From assembly GCA_009930445.1 (NCBI GenBank), contig RZYD01000050.1:1-11503 (forward strand): a DNA stretch of 11,503 bases. Direction: 5' to 3'. The DNA comes from Bacteroidia bacterium. GTDB taxonomy: Bacteria > Bacteroidota > Bacteroidia > Bacteroidales > BM520. Under the pieces are notes generated by a model. It had not been told where the DNA came from and made no database searches. It saw nothing but the letters and a program-made list of their open reading frames with translations. A program made the position numbers and the translations under genes. Of this stretch, positions 1 through 8,111 are shown piece after piece; within the stretch, counting starts at the first letter, position 1; every line of letters begins with the position of its first letter.

Positions 1-1
1 G

Positions 2-760
2 AACTACTACAGAAGGAGGATCCCCTCAATCAAAATATTCAATTATTTTAGAAAGATTTCTGCTTCCGCGACTTTACTAACAACCCCGAAAGTCGAGTAT
101 CAGAAAGAAAAAAATCCTTCATTAAAGTTTATTCGGTTTATGGATTCTATTTTTTCATCATCAACAAAATGGCTTGATATTTTTTTACCTGCATACAAAA
201 AAACAATTAATCTACCTTTTTTTTGTAATATTGAGGTTCGTTTTCAATCTACTGAAATCTTAAATAAACTTTGTAACGGGGGAATGTCACGCACCAGCTT
301 GGGAATACAATCAGGATCAGATACAATACGTAGAAAGATATATTGTAGAAATATATCTAACAAGGCAATAATTCGAGCTGCAAATATATTGAAAAAAAAT
401 AATGTTGCATATCAACAAGACCTCCTCGGTTTTAATCCTTTTGATACAGATGAAACACTAAAAGAAACATTCGACTTGCTGTCTCTTTTGCCTCCTAGAA
501 AAATTGCTGTATTTAAATTGGAAATATTTCCAAACAGTGAACTATTTAGACTATACACGTCAAAGAGGCCACAAGACATAGGGGAAGACCGTCATAAACT
601 ATGGATATATTTATGGCATCTAAATTCGTACGGCGGAAAATATAGAAAATACGCACAGAATCTAGTCTCAAAATACCATTCACAAATACCTATTGAAGCA
701 CTGTACGATTTGCAAAATGCATGGAAACAATTAAAACATGCTAAAATATCAGACTATTAA
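2..760 (+). CDS. Radical SAM protein, C-terminal part (5' end outside window)
   Basis: The reading frame is open from base 2, well before the first Met at 140, so the true start lies upstream of the window and 252 residues are visible. The opening Y-R-R-R stretch and the RFMDS / KW / LPFFCN / EVR pattern match the middle of B12-binding-type radical SAM proteins. GIQSGS at 302-319 matches the family's 'GxESGS' strand, which helps bind S-adenosylmethionine. LGFNPFDTDET (from about base 428) resembles the usual 'G-P-ETxE' segment. The CxxxCxxC iron-sulfur motif would lie upstream and is not seen, so activity cannot be judged. The usual Asp-Asp after the Phe is Asp-Ser here (143-148). The gene is AT-rich, like the first part of the next gene. 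Its place in a glycan locus suggests modification of a sugar, lipid or peptide, but the substrate cannot be named. The family call is fairly secure; the function is not. Confidence 0.72.
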   Translation, partial: NYYRRRIPSIKIFNYFRKISASATLLTTPKVEYQKEKNPSLKFIRFMDSIFSSSTKWLDIFLPAYKKTINLPFFCNIEVRFQSTEILNKLCNGGMSRTSLGIQSGSDTIRRKIYCRNISNKAIIRAANILKKNNVAYQQDLLGFNPFDTDETLKETFDLLSLLPPRKIAVFKLEIFPNSELFRLYTSKRPQDIGEDRHKLWIYLWHLNSYGGKYRKYAQNLVSKYHSQIPIEALYDLQNAWKQLKHAKISDY

Positions 761-1046
761 ACGTAACTGGGAGAAATATTTTCGCGGACTCAGTAATCTT
801 CGGATAAGTTTTTACATATAGCTACCTGGAATTATTTTAAAAAATTTCATTTTTTTTAACATAATAAGAGTCAGCTGATGTGGGCAAAATTTCGTTTATC
901 TATAACACTTTGATGTTATGCATACTGCGAAGACCAGTAATAAAAGAGTGCATCCGATAAAAGCGAGATAATTTTAAGTTAGTACATCCCGTGCGTAGAG
1001 GACAGGAAAAAATCAACTAACCAATATATGCACAAAGAAAACTTAA
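761..1046. other. AT-rich intergenic region, possible promoter region
   Basis: This 286-base gap separates the radical SAM gene from the large fusion gene and is the longest noncoding stretch in the window. No frame is open for long and no RNA gene was recognised. It holds an inverted repeat (831-865). A weak sigma-70-like candidate is TTTACA at 811-816 with TATTTT at 833-838 (spacing 16), which overlaps the repeat. No strong Shine-Dalgarno sequence precedes the downstream start. The gap may hold the promoter for the following genes, or may be decayed sequence left by recombination; the sequence does not decide between these. Confidence 0.35.
831..865. repeat. AT-rich inverted repeat (hairpin candidate)
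   Basis: ATTATTTTAAAAAA (831-844) faces TTTTTTAACATAAT (852-865). Thirteen of 14 positions are complementary, around a 7-base loop. The stem has no G:C pair, so it would be a weak hairpin. It lies about 70 bases after the radical SAM stop. It could act as a poor terminator, a protein-binding palindrome, or be a chance product of AT-rich DNA. Confidence 0.35.
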
Positions 1047-4000
1047 GTGACTAAAATGGTATTTAATAATATATATAATTTAGCAGAATCGTGGGACAAG
1101 CCGCTAGAAACACCAGAGATATGCAAACCAAATGACTACTATGGTCATGCAAGAACATTAAAAAAATTCGCAGATCTAGATTTAAACTACAATATTAAGT
1201 CCGTTATTTCTCACGGGCTTACATTTCGGAATGAAATGTGGAAAGCTGAAAAAGAAGCAGAATTGCCATGCTATGTAACTTTCAGCGAAGAAAGAAAATA
1301 CACAATAAATAAAAATTCTAACAAGGCATTTTTTGCAATAGGTCCATATATACATTATGCAGAAACCCATATAGAGCGGAAAAAAATTATTTCTTATAAA
1401 AAACAGATGGGCAAGACTTTATTGGTCATACCTACACATTCAACGCATTGGATTGACGCTCATTACGACATTGACTATTTTAATTCTGAGATAAAAAATA
1501 TAAGTAACCAATTTAATACTGTTTTAGTATGCATCTACTGGAAAGACATTTTGAGAGGATTGTCCAAAAAATATCAAAAACTAGGCTACCTTTGCACAAC
1601 AGCTGGTCATATATATAGATGTAATTTTTTGAGCAGATTAAAAAGCATCCTAAGTATTGCAGATACAGTTATATCTAATTCGATAGGTACTCACCTAGCA
1701 TATAGTATATATATGAACAAGCCTTTTTATTACATAGAACAAGAAATAAAACACATACAACACAGAAATGACATTCCCGGACCTGGAGATAAAATAGAAA
1801 TATCTAAATATAGACGTATTTTAAAAAAATTATTTTCTGAATTTACGCCTAGGATTACTCGAGAGCAACTGGAAACTGTTTCTTATTGGGCTGGATTTAA
1901 TGATATAAAAACAAAAAAAGAGTTAAAAAAAATATTTTGTATAGCAGAAGATATGTATCAACGAGGAAAAAATTTCATTTTGCATTCAAATAGCATCCTA
2001 GCAAACCAAATTGATAACTATATTTCAAACAAAGAAAGAGATAAAGCCATCTTTTTGATTAACAATAGTAAACATGATTACTCTAATAGAAATAAAATTT
2101 TAAAACTTGCTAATTATATTGTAAGGCAACCTTTAGATAATTCTCTAAAACCAAGCGATATTCTAATCGCCTCCTATCCTAGATCTGGAAATACTTGGCT
2201 TAGGCTTTTGATCTCGGATATAATATTGCAAATTAATGGCGTTAAGACGGAAACACAGCTGCCCATTCACCAAGATAAAATTATCCCAGATTTACATAAA
2301 AATGACATCAATTTTGTCGACGAAAATATTAAGTTAAAATTCCGCTTAATTAAATCTCACAATCATTTTGACCCTACACCCCAAAAAACGATTTATCTCT
2401 TCAGAGATCCTGCGGACTCTTTATGTTCTTATTACTATTTTCATAAGAGATATAATCATTTAAAGTCTAAAGTTAATGACGGAATTGATATTTTTAGTTT
2501 AAAAAATATTCAGGATTGGATTGCTCACATTCATTCATATATTAATGCAAAAAATGAATTAAATCATGACATTTTTTTTATTTCTTATGAAAGCTTAAAA
2601 AGAAATCCCTTCGCCTCATTGAAGTCTATTGCTAATTTTTTAGGTTTAAAATACGAAGATTCGCATTTAAATATTGCAATTGAAAATCATAACTTTTCGA
2701 GACACCATAACCGTGAAAATTTACCACCTAGTTTGAATGAAAAATTTTTCAGGAAAGGCAATATTGGTGAGGGGGAAAAAGAACTCAAAAAATCAACGTA
2801 TTACGCCATAAAAAAATATGCCTATCCTCTTTATTTTAAGGCATCTGAGTTAATAGACGTGAGTTATTTTTCTCAAAATAACGCTGTACAAACAAAAAAA
2901 GTTACATCCAAAGTCGCCCAATTCTGCATGCAAGACTTTGGAGGAGCCGGCACTGCCGCCCTGCGGTTACATGAAGGCTTAACTCGAGAAGGTGCAAACA
3001 ATACTTTTTACGTTCAGAATATCGACAAGTGGAAAGATAAAACCGCCTTATTGTCTCAAGCGCACCCTTCAACGAAAAACGGAAAATTCATTTCTCCGGA
3101 GTGGAGAGCTTTTCAGGCTCTCAACAACCAGGCTCTTTCCCGATATCCCAATCGTCCTTCCGGCTTGGAGATGTTTTCAATCCCTTGGGCTGCAACCAAA
3201 TTAAAAGACATCCCAGAGCTGCAAGACGCTGACATTATCAACCTGCACTGGATATCCGGCACATTGAGCATTCCGGACAATATCGATTTTCTAAAAGGCA
3301 AAAAAATCGTCTGGACCCTGCACGACATGAACCCATTTACTGGCGGATGCCACTATGCCGGTGAATGTCGTGGATATGAGAAATACTGTGGTAATTGCCC
3401 ACAATTGGGATCGAATCAGGAAAATGATCTTTCCCGAGAAATATGGAAACTCAAGAAATCAGCCTACAGAGAACTGGATATTGAAATTGTCGTCCTTTGC
3501 GACTGGATGGCAAAATGTGTCAAAAAAAGCTCTCTTTTATCATCCGTCCCAGTACACGTCATTCCTAACGGCCTGCCTACGGATGTCTTCAGGCCCTACC
3601 CCCAGGATCAGATAAGGGAATCCTTGCAGGTGCCCAAGGACGCTTTTGTAATCCTTTTTGGCGCGGATTCCGTGACCAATGTCCGCAAAGGCTTCGTGCA
3701 TCTGCTGCGGGCTTTGGAATATCTGAAAGAATCCGATATCAGCGAGCAGATCGCCCTGGTCACCTTTGGCCATAACGCCCAAGCCGAAGTCCAACATTTG
3801 GGATTTCCTACATTTGCTTTTGACTACGTAGACAAGGAATCCGAACTGGCTTTGGTTTATAGCATGGCCGACGTCACGGTCATTCCCTCCCTGGAGGACA
3901 ACCTGCCCAACGTGGTTCTGGAGTCCCTTGCATGCGGAACCCCTGTGGTTGGTTTTGATGTGGGGGGTATTCCTGACATGATCGAGCATCAGGTCAATGG

Positions 4001-4178
4001 CTATTTGGCACCAATTGAAAACGATAAGGAATTGGCCAAGGGAATTCACTGGATCATGGAGCGAAAAAAAACAGATAGCAAGATTGGATTAAAATGCCGT
4101 GAGACTGTTTTAAGCAGATATAACCTGCCATTGCAGGCTAAACGATACCTGGAGCTCTACGAAAACATGTTGAAATAA
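1047..4178 (+). CDS. Three-domain fusion: capsule-type domain, sulfotransferase, GT4 glycosyltransferase
   Basis: The protein has 1043 residues. Residues 1-350 resemble a domain of unknown function found in capsule clusters (PTHSTHW 129-135, SNSIGTH 210-216). Residues 371-610 form a sulfotransferase: YPRSGNTW (377-384) is the 5'-phosphosulfate loop, FRDP to S461 (452-461) the 3'-phosphate site, and FRKGNIGEG (568-576) the C-terminal PAPS loop. Residues 622-1043 form a GT4 (GT-B fold) glycosyltransferase: H759-D-M-N with a Cys cluster (C768, C774, C781, C784), and D951-x7-E959 followed by CGTPVV for nucleotide-sugar binding. It would transfer sugar and sulfate in the cytoplasm. GTG 1047 directly follows an in-frame TAA; ATG 1056 is an equally good start and neither has a clear ribosome site. 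Base composition changes near codon 621, where the GT4 part begins, which suggests a recent gene fusion. The sulfotransferase and GT4 calls are strong; the N-terminal domain is uncertain. Confidence 0.88.
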   Translation: MTKMVFNNIYNLAESWDKPLETPEICKPNDYYGHARTLKKFADLDLNYNIKSVISHGLTFRNEMWKAEKEAELPCYVTFSEERKYTINKNSNKAFFAIGPYIHYAETHIERKKIISYKKQMGKTLLVIPTHSTHWIDAHYDIDYFNSEIKNISNQFNTVLVCIYWKDILRGLSKKYQKLGYLCTTAGHIYRCNFLSRLKSILSIADTVISNSIGTHLAYSIYMNKPFYYIEQEIKHIQHRNDIPGPGDKIEISKYRRILKKLFSEFTPRITREQLETVSYWAGFNDIKTKKELKKIFCIAEDMYQRGKNFILHSNSILANQIDNYISNKERDKAIFLINNSKHDYSNRNKILKLANYIVRQPLDNSLKPSDILIASYPRSGNTWLRLLISDIILQINGVKTETQLPIHQDKIIPDLHKNDINFVDENIKLKFRLIKSHNHFDPTPQKTIYLFRDPADSLCSYYYFHKRYNHLKSKVNDGIDIFSLKNIQDWIAHIHSYINAKNELNHDIFFISYESLKRNPFASLKSIANFLGLKYEDSHLNIAIENHNFSRHHNRENLPPSLNEKFFRKGNIGEGEKELKKSTYYAIKKYAYPLYFKASELIDVSYFSQNNAVQTKKVTSKVAQFCMQDFGGAGTAALRLHEGLTREGANNTFYVQNIDKWKDKTALLSQAHPSTKNGKFISPEWRAFQALNNQALSRYPNRPSGLEMFSIPWAATKLKDIPELQDADIINLHWISGTLSIPDNIDFLKGKKIVWTLHDMNPFTGGCHYAGECRGYEKYCGNCPQLGSNQENDLSREIWKLKKSAYRELDIEIVVLCDWMAKCVKKSSLLSSVPVHVIPNGLPTDVFRPYPQDQIRESLQVPKDAFVILFGADSVTNVRKGFVHLLRALEYLKESDISEQIALVTFGHNAQAEVQHLGFPTFAFDYVDKESELALVYSMADVTVIPSLEDNLPNVVLESLACGTPVVGFDVGGIPDMIEHQVNGYLAPIENDKELAKGIHWIMERKKTDSKIGLKCRETVLSRYNLPLQAKRYLELYENMLK

Positions 4179-4196
4179 TTAATATTTTGATCAGAC

Positions 4197-4203
4197 AGAG
4201 GAG
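4197..4203 (+). promoter_or_regulatory. Strong ribosome binding site for the TPR gene
   Basis: AGAGGAG lies 8 bases before GTG 4212 and is the best Shine-Dalgarno match in the window. It supports the GTG start over the later in-frame ATG (codon 29). Confidence 0.75.
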
Positions 4204-4211
4204 TATATTCA

Positions 4212-5558
4212 GTGACAATCCCTCACCGTTCTTGGGATTCCCCTCAACCATCGAATGCCGGCTCCATAGGGCGTGAATTCTCATTCACAGAATCCATGTC
4301 CCGCGATCCTGACGAATTCACTACTCGTGATCATTGCCAAGAACTTTTGTCTCCAATTTTATGCCAACTAAACAGGGGGAACATATCTGGTGCCCTACGG
4401 GTCGCAGAGCGCCTGCAACGACAACGACCAGGACATGCATTAACTAACACAGAATACGCTCGATTGCTCCTTGCCGAGGGAAATTTTGCCACAGCCCTGC
4501 CCGTGCTGGATCAAGTACTGAATCGCAATCCTCAAAACCTCGAGGCTCTCAAGCTGTCAGGTTTTGCGTACCTGCAGCAAGGAGACTTGCCGCGAGCGCT
4601 GGCTTTCTTCAAACAAGCCGTCCGCCGCTCCCCAGCCGACAGCTTTTCGCAAATAAATTGCCACGCATTGCGCCTCAGGTTGCAAAACAAACTGCAGAGT
4701 GAAAACCCCGCCCTAAGTATTCGCCCAGTGGTGGCCACCAGCCTGCCCCCAAGAGGACTTGAAATCAGCAAACAAGCTGTTCAATCATGGCGAGATCGGG
4801 GAATAAGGGTGCTGTCCATCAACACGGCATCAGAACGGGATCAATTAGCACCACATTTCCCTGAAGTGGAATTTTGCCTCTGCGAAGAGACGGCCCGGCC
4901 CAAGTTCGGCAAGGATTACCAATACCTGGACGCGCTCTTGGATGCCTTGGCAGCAACCGGACATCCTTTATGCGGCATTATCAATGCGGATATCATACTG
5001 CGCGGTGAGTCCACGGTTTGGGATCAACTATGTGCGGCAGCAAGTCGTACGTTTGTCTATGGATCCCGCGTCAACGTGCAAAACATGGAAGCGCGTTTTG
5101 GGACGCTCCTTGAGCCTGGATTCGACTTCTTTTTTTTCCCGGCTTCTTTTCTGAGCCGAATCCCACGAACAGGATTTATCATGGGACAGCCAGCCTGGGA
5201 TGTTTTTTTGCCTGCCTGGATAACACGTTGTCAGTTGCCCTGTTCTTTTTGTTACTCACCTCTCGCTCTGCATGTAGAACATCCTGTCCAATGGAGTCGA
5301 ACGACAAACTCACGATTTGCGGCCATGGCCCTATCCTGGTTTGCCCCAGAGTTAGCAACAATGGTAGCTGACGATCCAGGATGTCATATATACCTTCGTC
5401 TTTTTACCGGGGCCATGGCCCAAATCCTGAACAAAGCGCCCAAGGCCAGTGCACAACCTTTTTTTTGCACATCTCCACAAATGGATTCCTGTCTTGCACC
5501 TGTAGATCCTTTCTACTGGGGAAGAAATTCGGAAGAAACGTTTTTGCTACTTTCCTGA
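4212..5558 (+). CDS. TPR protein with glycosyltransferase-like C-terminal domain
   Basis: The protein has 448 residues and no signal peptide or membrane segment, so it is probably cytoplasmic. Residues 45-150 form about three tetratricopeptide helical pairs (for example GNFATALPVLDQVLNRNP at 90-107 and GDLPRALAFFKQAVRRSP at 124-141), a protein-binding scaffold. From residue 172 the pattern resembles a hypothetical GT-A-like family seen in delta-proteobacterial glycan islands: RPVVATSLPPRGLE, then GIINADIIL (255-263), where N-A-D sits where a metal-binding DxD would be, then GQPAWD (325-330) and H356-P. The start at GTG 4212 is supported by AGAGGAG 8 bases upstream. It begins 33 bases after the fusion gene. 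GC content is moderate. A sugar or phosphosugar transferase role is inferred; donor and acceptor are unknown. The TPR call is good, the enzymatic call moderate. Confidence 0.78.
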   Translation: MTIPHRSWDSPQPSNAGSIGREFSFTESMSRDPDEFTTRDHCQELLSPILCQLNRGNISGALRVAERLQRQRPGHALTNTEYARLLLAEGNFATALPVLDQVLNRNPQNLEALKLSGFAYLQQGDLPRALAFFKQAVRRSPADSFSQINCHALRLRLQNKLQSENPALSIRPVVATSLPPRGLEISKQAVQSWRDRGIRVLSINTASERDQLAPHFPEVEFCLCEETARPKFGKDYQYLDALLDALAATGHPLCGIINADIILRGESTVWDQLCAAASRTFVYGSRVNVQNMEARFGTLLEPGFDFFFFPASFLSRIPRTGFIMGQPAWDVFLPAWITRCQLPCSFCYSPLALHVEHPVQWSRTTNSRFAAMALSWFAPELATMVADDPGCHIYLRLFTGAMAQILNKAPKASAQPFFCTSPQMDSCLAPVDPFYWGRNSEETFLLLS

Positions 5559-5587
5559 CATAGCCAAATGAAAATATTCCAAATACC

Positions 5588-8086
5588 ATGAGCGAATTTC
5601 TCTTCAGTGTGGTTACAGCAGCATACAATGCGGCCCCATGGATACAAAACATGCTGCATAGTGTGGCCAAACAATCGATTGGCTTTAAAGCCAACATCCA
5701 GCTTATCGTGGTGGATGACGGTTCAACTGATGAAACAGCTGAAATCGTCCATGAATGGATTTCCCTTTTTCCCCAAAACATAACCTTAATACACCAAGAA
5801 AATAGTGGGCCTTCCTCGGCAAGAAATCATGGTCTAAAGCTAGCCGTAGGAAAATGGATCACATTCATTGATGCCGACGACTTTGTATCGCCCTGCTATT
5901 TTCAAATTGTACAGAATTTTTTGGATGAAACACATTTTGATGGCCCAATTATCGCCTGCAATCTGCTTTTTTATTTTGAAGCAACCAAGCAATCTATAAA
6001 TGGGCATGGGCTCAATTATAAATTCACCAATACACATATTTCAAATCTTCTCAACGAGCCAAACAACATCCAACTTTCTCTCAGCTCTTGTTTTATTTCT
6101 CATCATCACAAAACGCATACTCGGTTAAAAATAGATGAACGAGTCCGCCCGACTTTTGAAGACGCTCATTTTCTCAATTTATTGCTCTTGCATTCTGGAG
6201 ACTTCCGCATCGCATTTCTCAAAGACGCCCATTACTATTACCGCAGGCGGGGTGAGGGAACAGGACTGGTGGAAGGCGGCTGGGCCAATCCAGCGAAATA
6301 CCACGATCAGATCCTCTTTGGATATCTCCACCTTCTACAACAATACCAGCGCACCTTGGGCCGCGTTCCGGAGTTCATCCAAAACCTCGTCATCTACGAA
6401 GCCCATTGGTACATGGTGCGCTTGCTGGAAGGGCTCCCCGATTGCCCGCTGTCCAGTGCGCAGCGAGAATCCTTCTTTGAATTGATGCGCCTTGTTTTCC
6501 GGCACATCGACATGCGTCAGATACTTCTTTCCTCGCTTCCGGTTTTGGGATTACGCACACGCATCGCCATGCTCAAAGCGTTCAAAAACAGTCGATTCAC
6601 AATTGCTCCGCCCATGGTGGCAGAAATCAGCGCCACCCACTCCGAGGCCCTGCTGACGCATTGGAGCACAGACGAGGCCGTCTTCCGCTTCTATACGGGC
6701 ACCGAAGAGCGCCCAATCCCCTGGCAAAAACATATCGTACACCAATTTGGCGAAACGAGTCTCTGTCATGAATATCGGCACTGGATTCCCTTGCACGAGC
6801 AGGGCGCGTGCCGAATCGAAATCGACGGCAAACCGGTTGGTGTTTTCTGCCGCGACCGCATGCTCGATATCTTTGATGGAGAACTGCTCAGGCAAACGTA
6901 TTATCTACCCGAATCCGCTCTCCCCACGGAGCGACGAGCCCTGCTCAATCTACAATCCTCTCCGGAAGCTGAAACGTATCAAAATTGCTGGATCCTCATG
7001 GACCGGGTCCACAAGGCAGACGACAACGCCGAACACTTGTGCCGCTGGTTGCGTGAAAATCATCCGGAGCAACCCGTCTTTTTCGTGCTTGAACGCAAAT
7101 CAAAAGACTGGACCCGGCTCAATCGTGAAGGATTTCCGCTCCTGGCATACGGCAGCAAAGAACACTATACCGCTTTGACCAAATCTGAATGGCTCATATC
7201 TTCCCACGTAGATATTCCAGTTACCGATCCAATGGGAACCAGAACGCTTTTCGGAGTTCCTTCGTACAAAACAGCATTCCTGCAGCACGGAATCATAATG
7301 CATGATTTATCTCGATGGCTGAACCAATTCAACATCGATTTCATGGTGACGAGCGTGCAACCTGAATACGAATCGCTTATCAAAGGAAAATATAAATTCA
7401 CAAAGCGAGAAGTCGTTCTTACCGGTCTGCCACGACACGACTCACTACTTTTCAAGACAAAAACAAAAAAACCGAGCCGAGCCATTCTTGTTTGCCCTAC
7501 CTGGAGAGAACACTTACGAAGTACTGAAGCCCATGTTCCAGGGTTAAAAAACGATGAGGCCCATACCTTTCAGAAAAGTGATTATTTCCGCAACTGGAAT
7601 GCAGTCACCGCCAGTCAATCTTTGGCTCAGTTGGCTGACGACCATGGATTCAGATTACTTTTTCTCCCGCATCCCGAAATCGTACGTTTTTTGCCGCTTT
7701 TCCAACGATCGAAAGCCTTCTCGTTTTTGAGTTGGACTGATCTGAAATCAGTTCAGGATCTTCTCGCCACTTGTTCCATGGCAATCACCGACTACTCATC
7801 GTTTGCCTTTGAAATGGGCTATATTGGCAGACCCGTTGCTTACTATCAATTTCCAGAATCTCCAGATTTCATTTCAACGCAGGTTAAACCTGGCTATTTC
7901 AGTTACGAAAAACACGGGTTAGGTCCCGTACTTCGCACAAAGGAGGCACTCGAGGACTGGCTTCACGACTGTCTGCGCCAAGGCTGCACGCGCCAGGAAC
8001 CTTACAACAGCCGGGCCGATTCATTTTTCACCTTACGTGACGGGCAAAACTGCCGCCGCGTGTACGAGGCGATAATAAAAAGGTAG
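5588..8086 (+). CDS. GT2 glycosyltransferase fused to CDP-glycerol glycerophosphotransferase
   Basis: The protein has 832 residues. Residues 1-330 form a GT2 (GT-A fold) domain, with VVDDGSTD (41-48) binding the nucleotide and DADD (95-98) supplying the DxD metal site. Residues 330-470 form an unassigned linker. Residues 470-830 match the CDP-glycerol:poly(glycerophosphate) glycerophosphotransferase family (TagF/TagB-like): QHG (H567), TGLPRHD (612-618), CPTWRE (636-641), ITDYSS (733-738), and GYFSYEKHGLGP near the end. It would add a sugar and then glycerol phosphate, or polymerise a sugar-glycerol-phosphate repeat, at the inner face of the membrane. Similar enzymes make wall teichoic acid in Gram-positives and some Gram-negative capsules. 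ATG 5588 lacks a clear ribosome site; a 7-codon reading frame (5568-5591) ends on it as ATGA. GC content is lower in the first third. Both domain calls are strong; the exact donor is not proven, and no CDP-glycerol synthesis gene is in view. Confidence 0.88.
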   Translation: MSEFLFSVVTAAYNAAPWIQNMLHSVAKQSIGFKANIQLIVVDDGSTDETAEIVHEWISLFPQNITLIHQENSGPSSARNHGLKLAVGKWITFIDADDFVSPCYFQIVQNFLDETHFDGPIIACNLLFYFEATKQSINGHGLNYKFTNTHISNLLNEPNNIQLSLSSCFISHHHKTHTRLKIDERVRPTFEDAHFLNLLLLHSGDFRIAFLKDAHYYYRRRGEGTGLVEGGWANPAKYHDQILFGYLHLLQQYQRTLGRVPEFIQNLVIYEAHWYMVRLLEGLPDCPLSSAQRESFFELMRLVFRHIDMRQILLSSLPVLGLRTRIAMLKAFKNSRFTIAPPMVAEISATHSEALLTHWSTDEAVFRFYTGTEERPIPWQKHIVHQFGETSLCHEYRHWIPLHEQGACRIEIDGKPVGVFCRDRMLDIFDGELLRQTYYLPESALPTERRALLNLQSSPEAETYQNCWILMDRVHKADDNAEHLCRWLRENHPEQPVFFVLERKSKDWTRLNREGFPLLAYGSKEHYTALTKSEWLISSHVDIPVTDPMGTRTLFGVPSYKTAFLQHGIIMHDLSRWLNQFNIDFMVTSVQPEYESLIKGKYKFTKREVVLTGLPRHDSLLFKTKTKKPSRAILVCPTWREHLRSTEAHVPGLKNDEAHTFQKSDYFRNWNAVTASQSLAQLADDHGFRLLFLPHPEIVRFLPLFQRSKAFSFLSWTDLKSVQDLLATCSMAITDYSSFAFEMGYIGRPVAYYQFPESPDFISTQVKPGYFSYEKHGLGPVLRTKEALEDWLHDCLRQGCTRQEPYNSRADSFFTLRDGQNCRRVYEAIIKR

Positions 8087-8111
8087 AAATGAATGTTTTT
8101 AAATACAAACA

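Noticed and set aside
910..943. Promoter-like TTGATG and TAATAA in the intergenic gap
   Set aside because: The spacing of 22 bases is too long for a sigma-70 promoter.
3540..4049. 169-codon open frame on the - strand
   Set aside because: It is antisense to the GT4 domain with its conserved D-x7-E and CGTPVV motifs; no start site or motif support.
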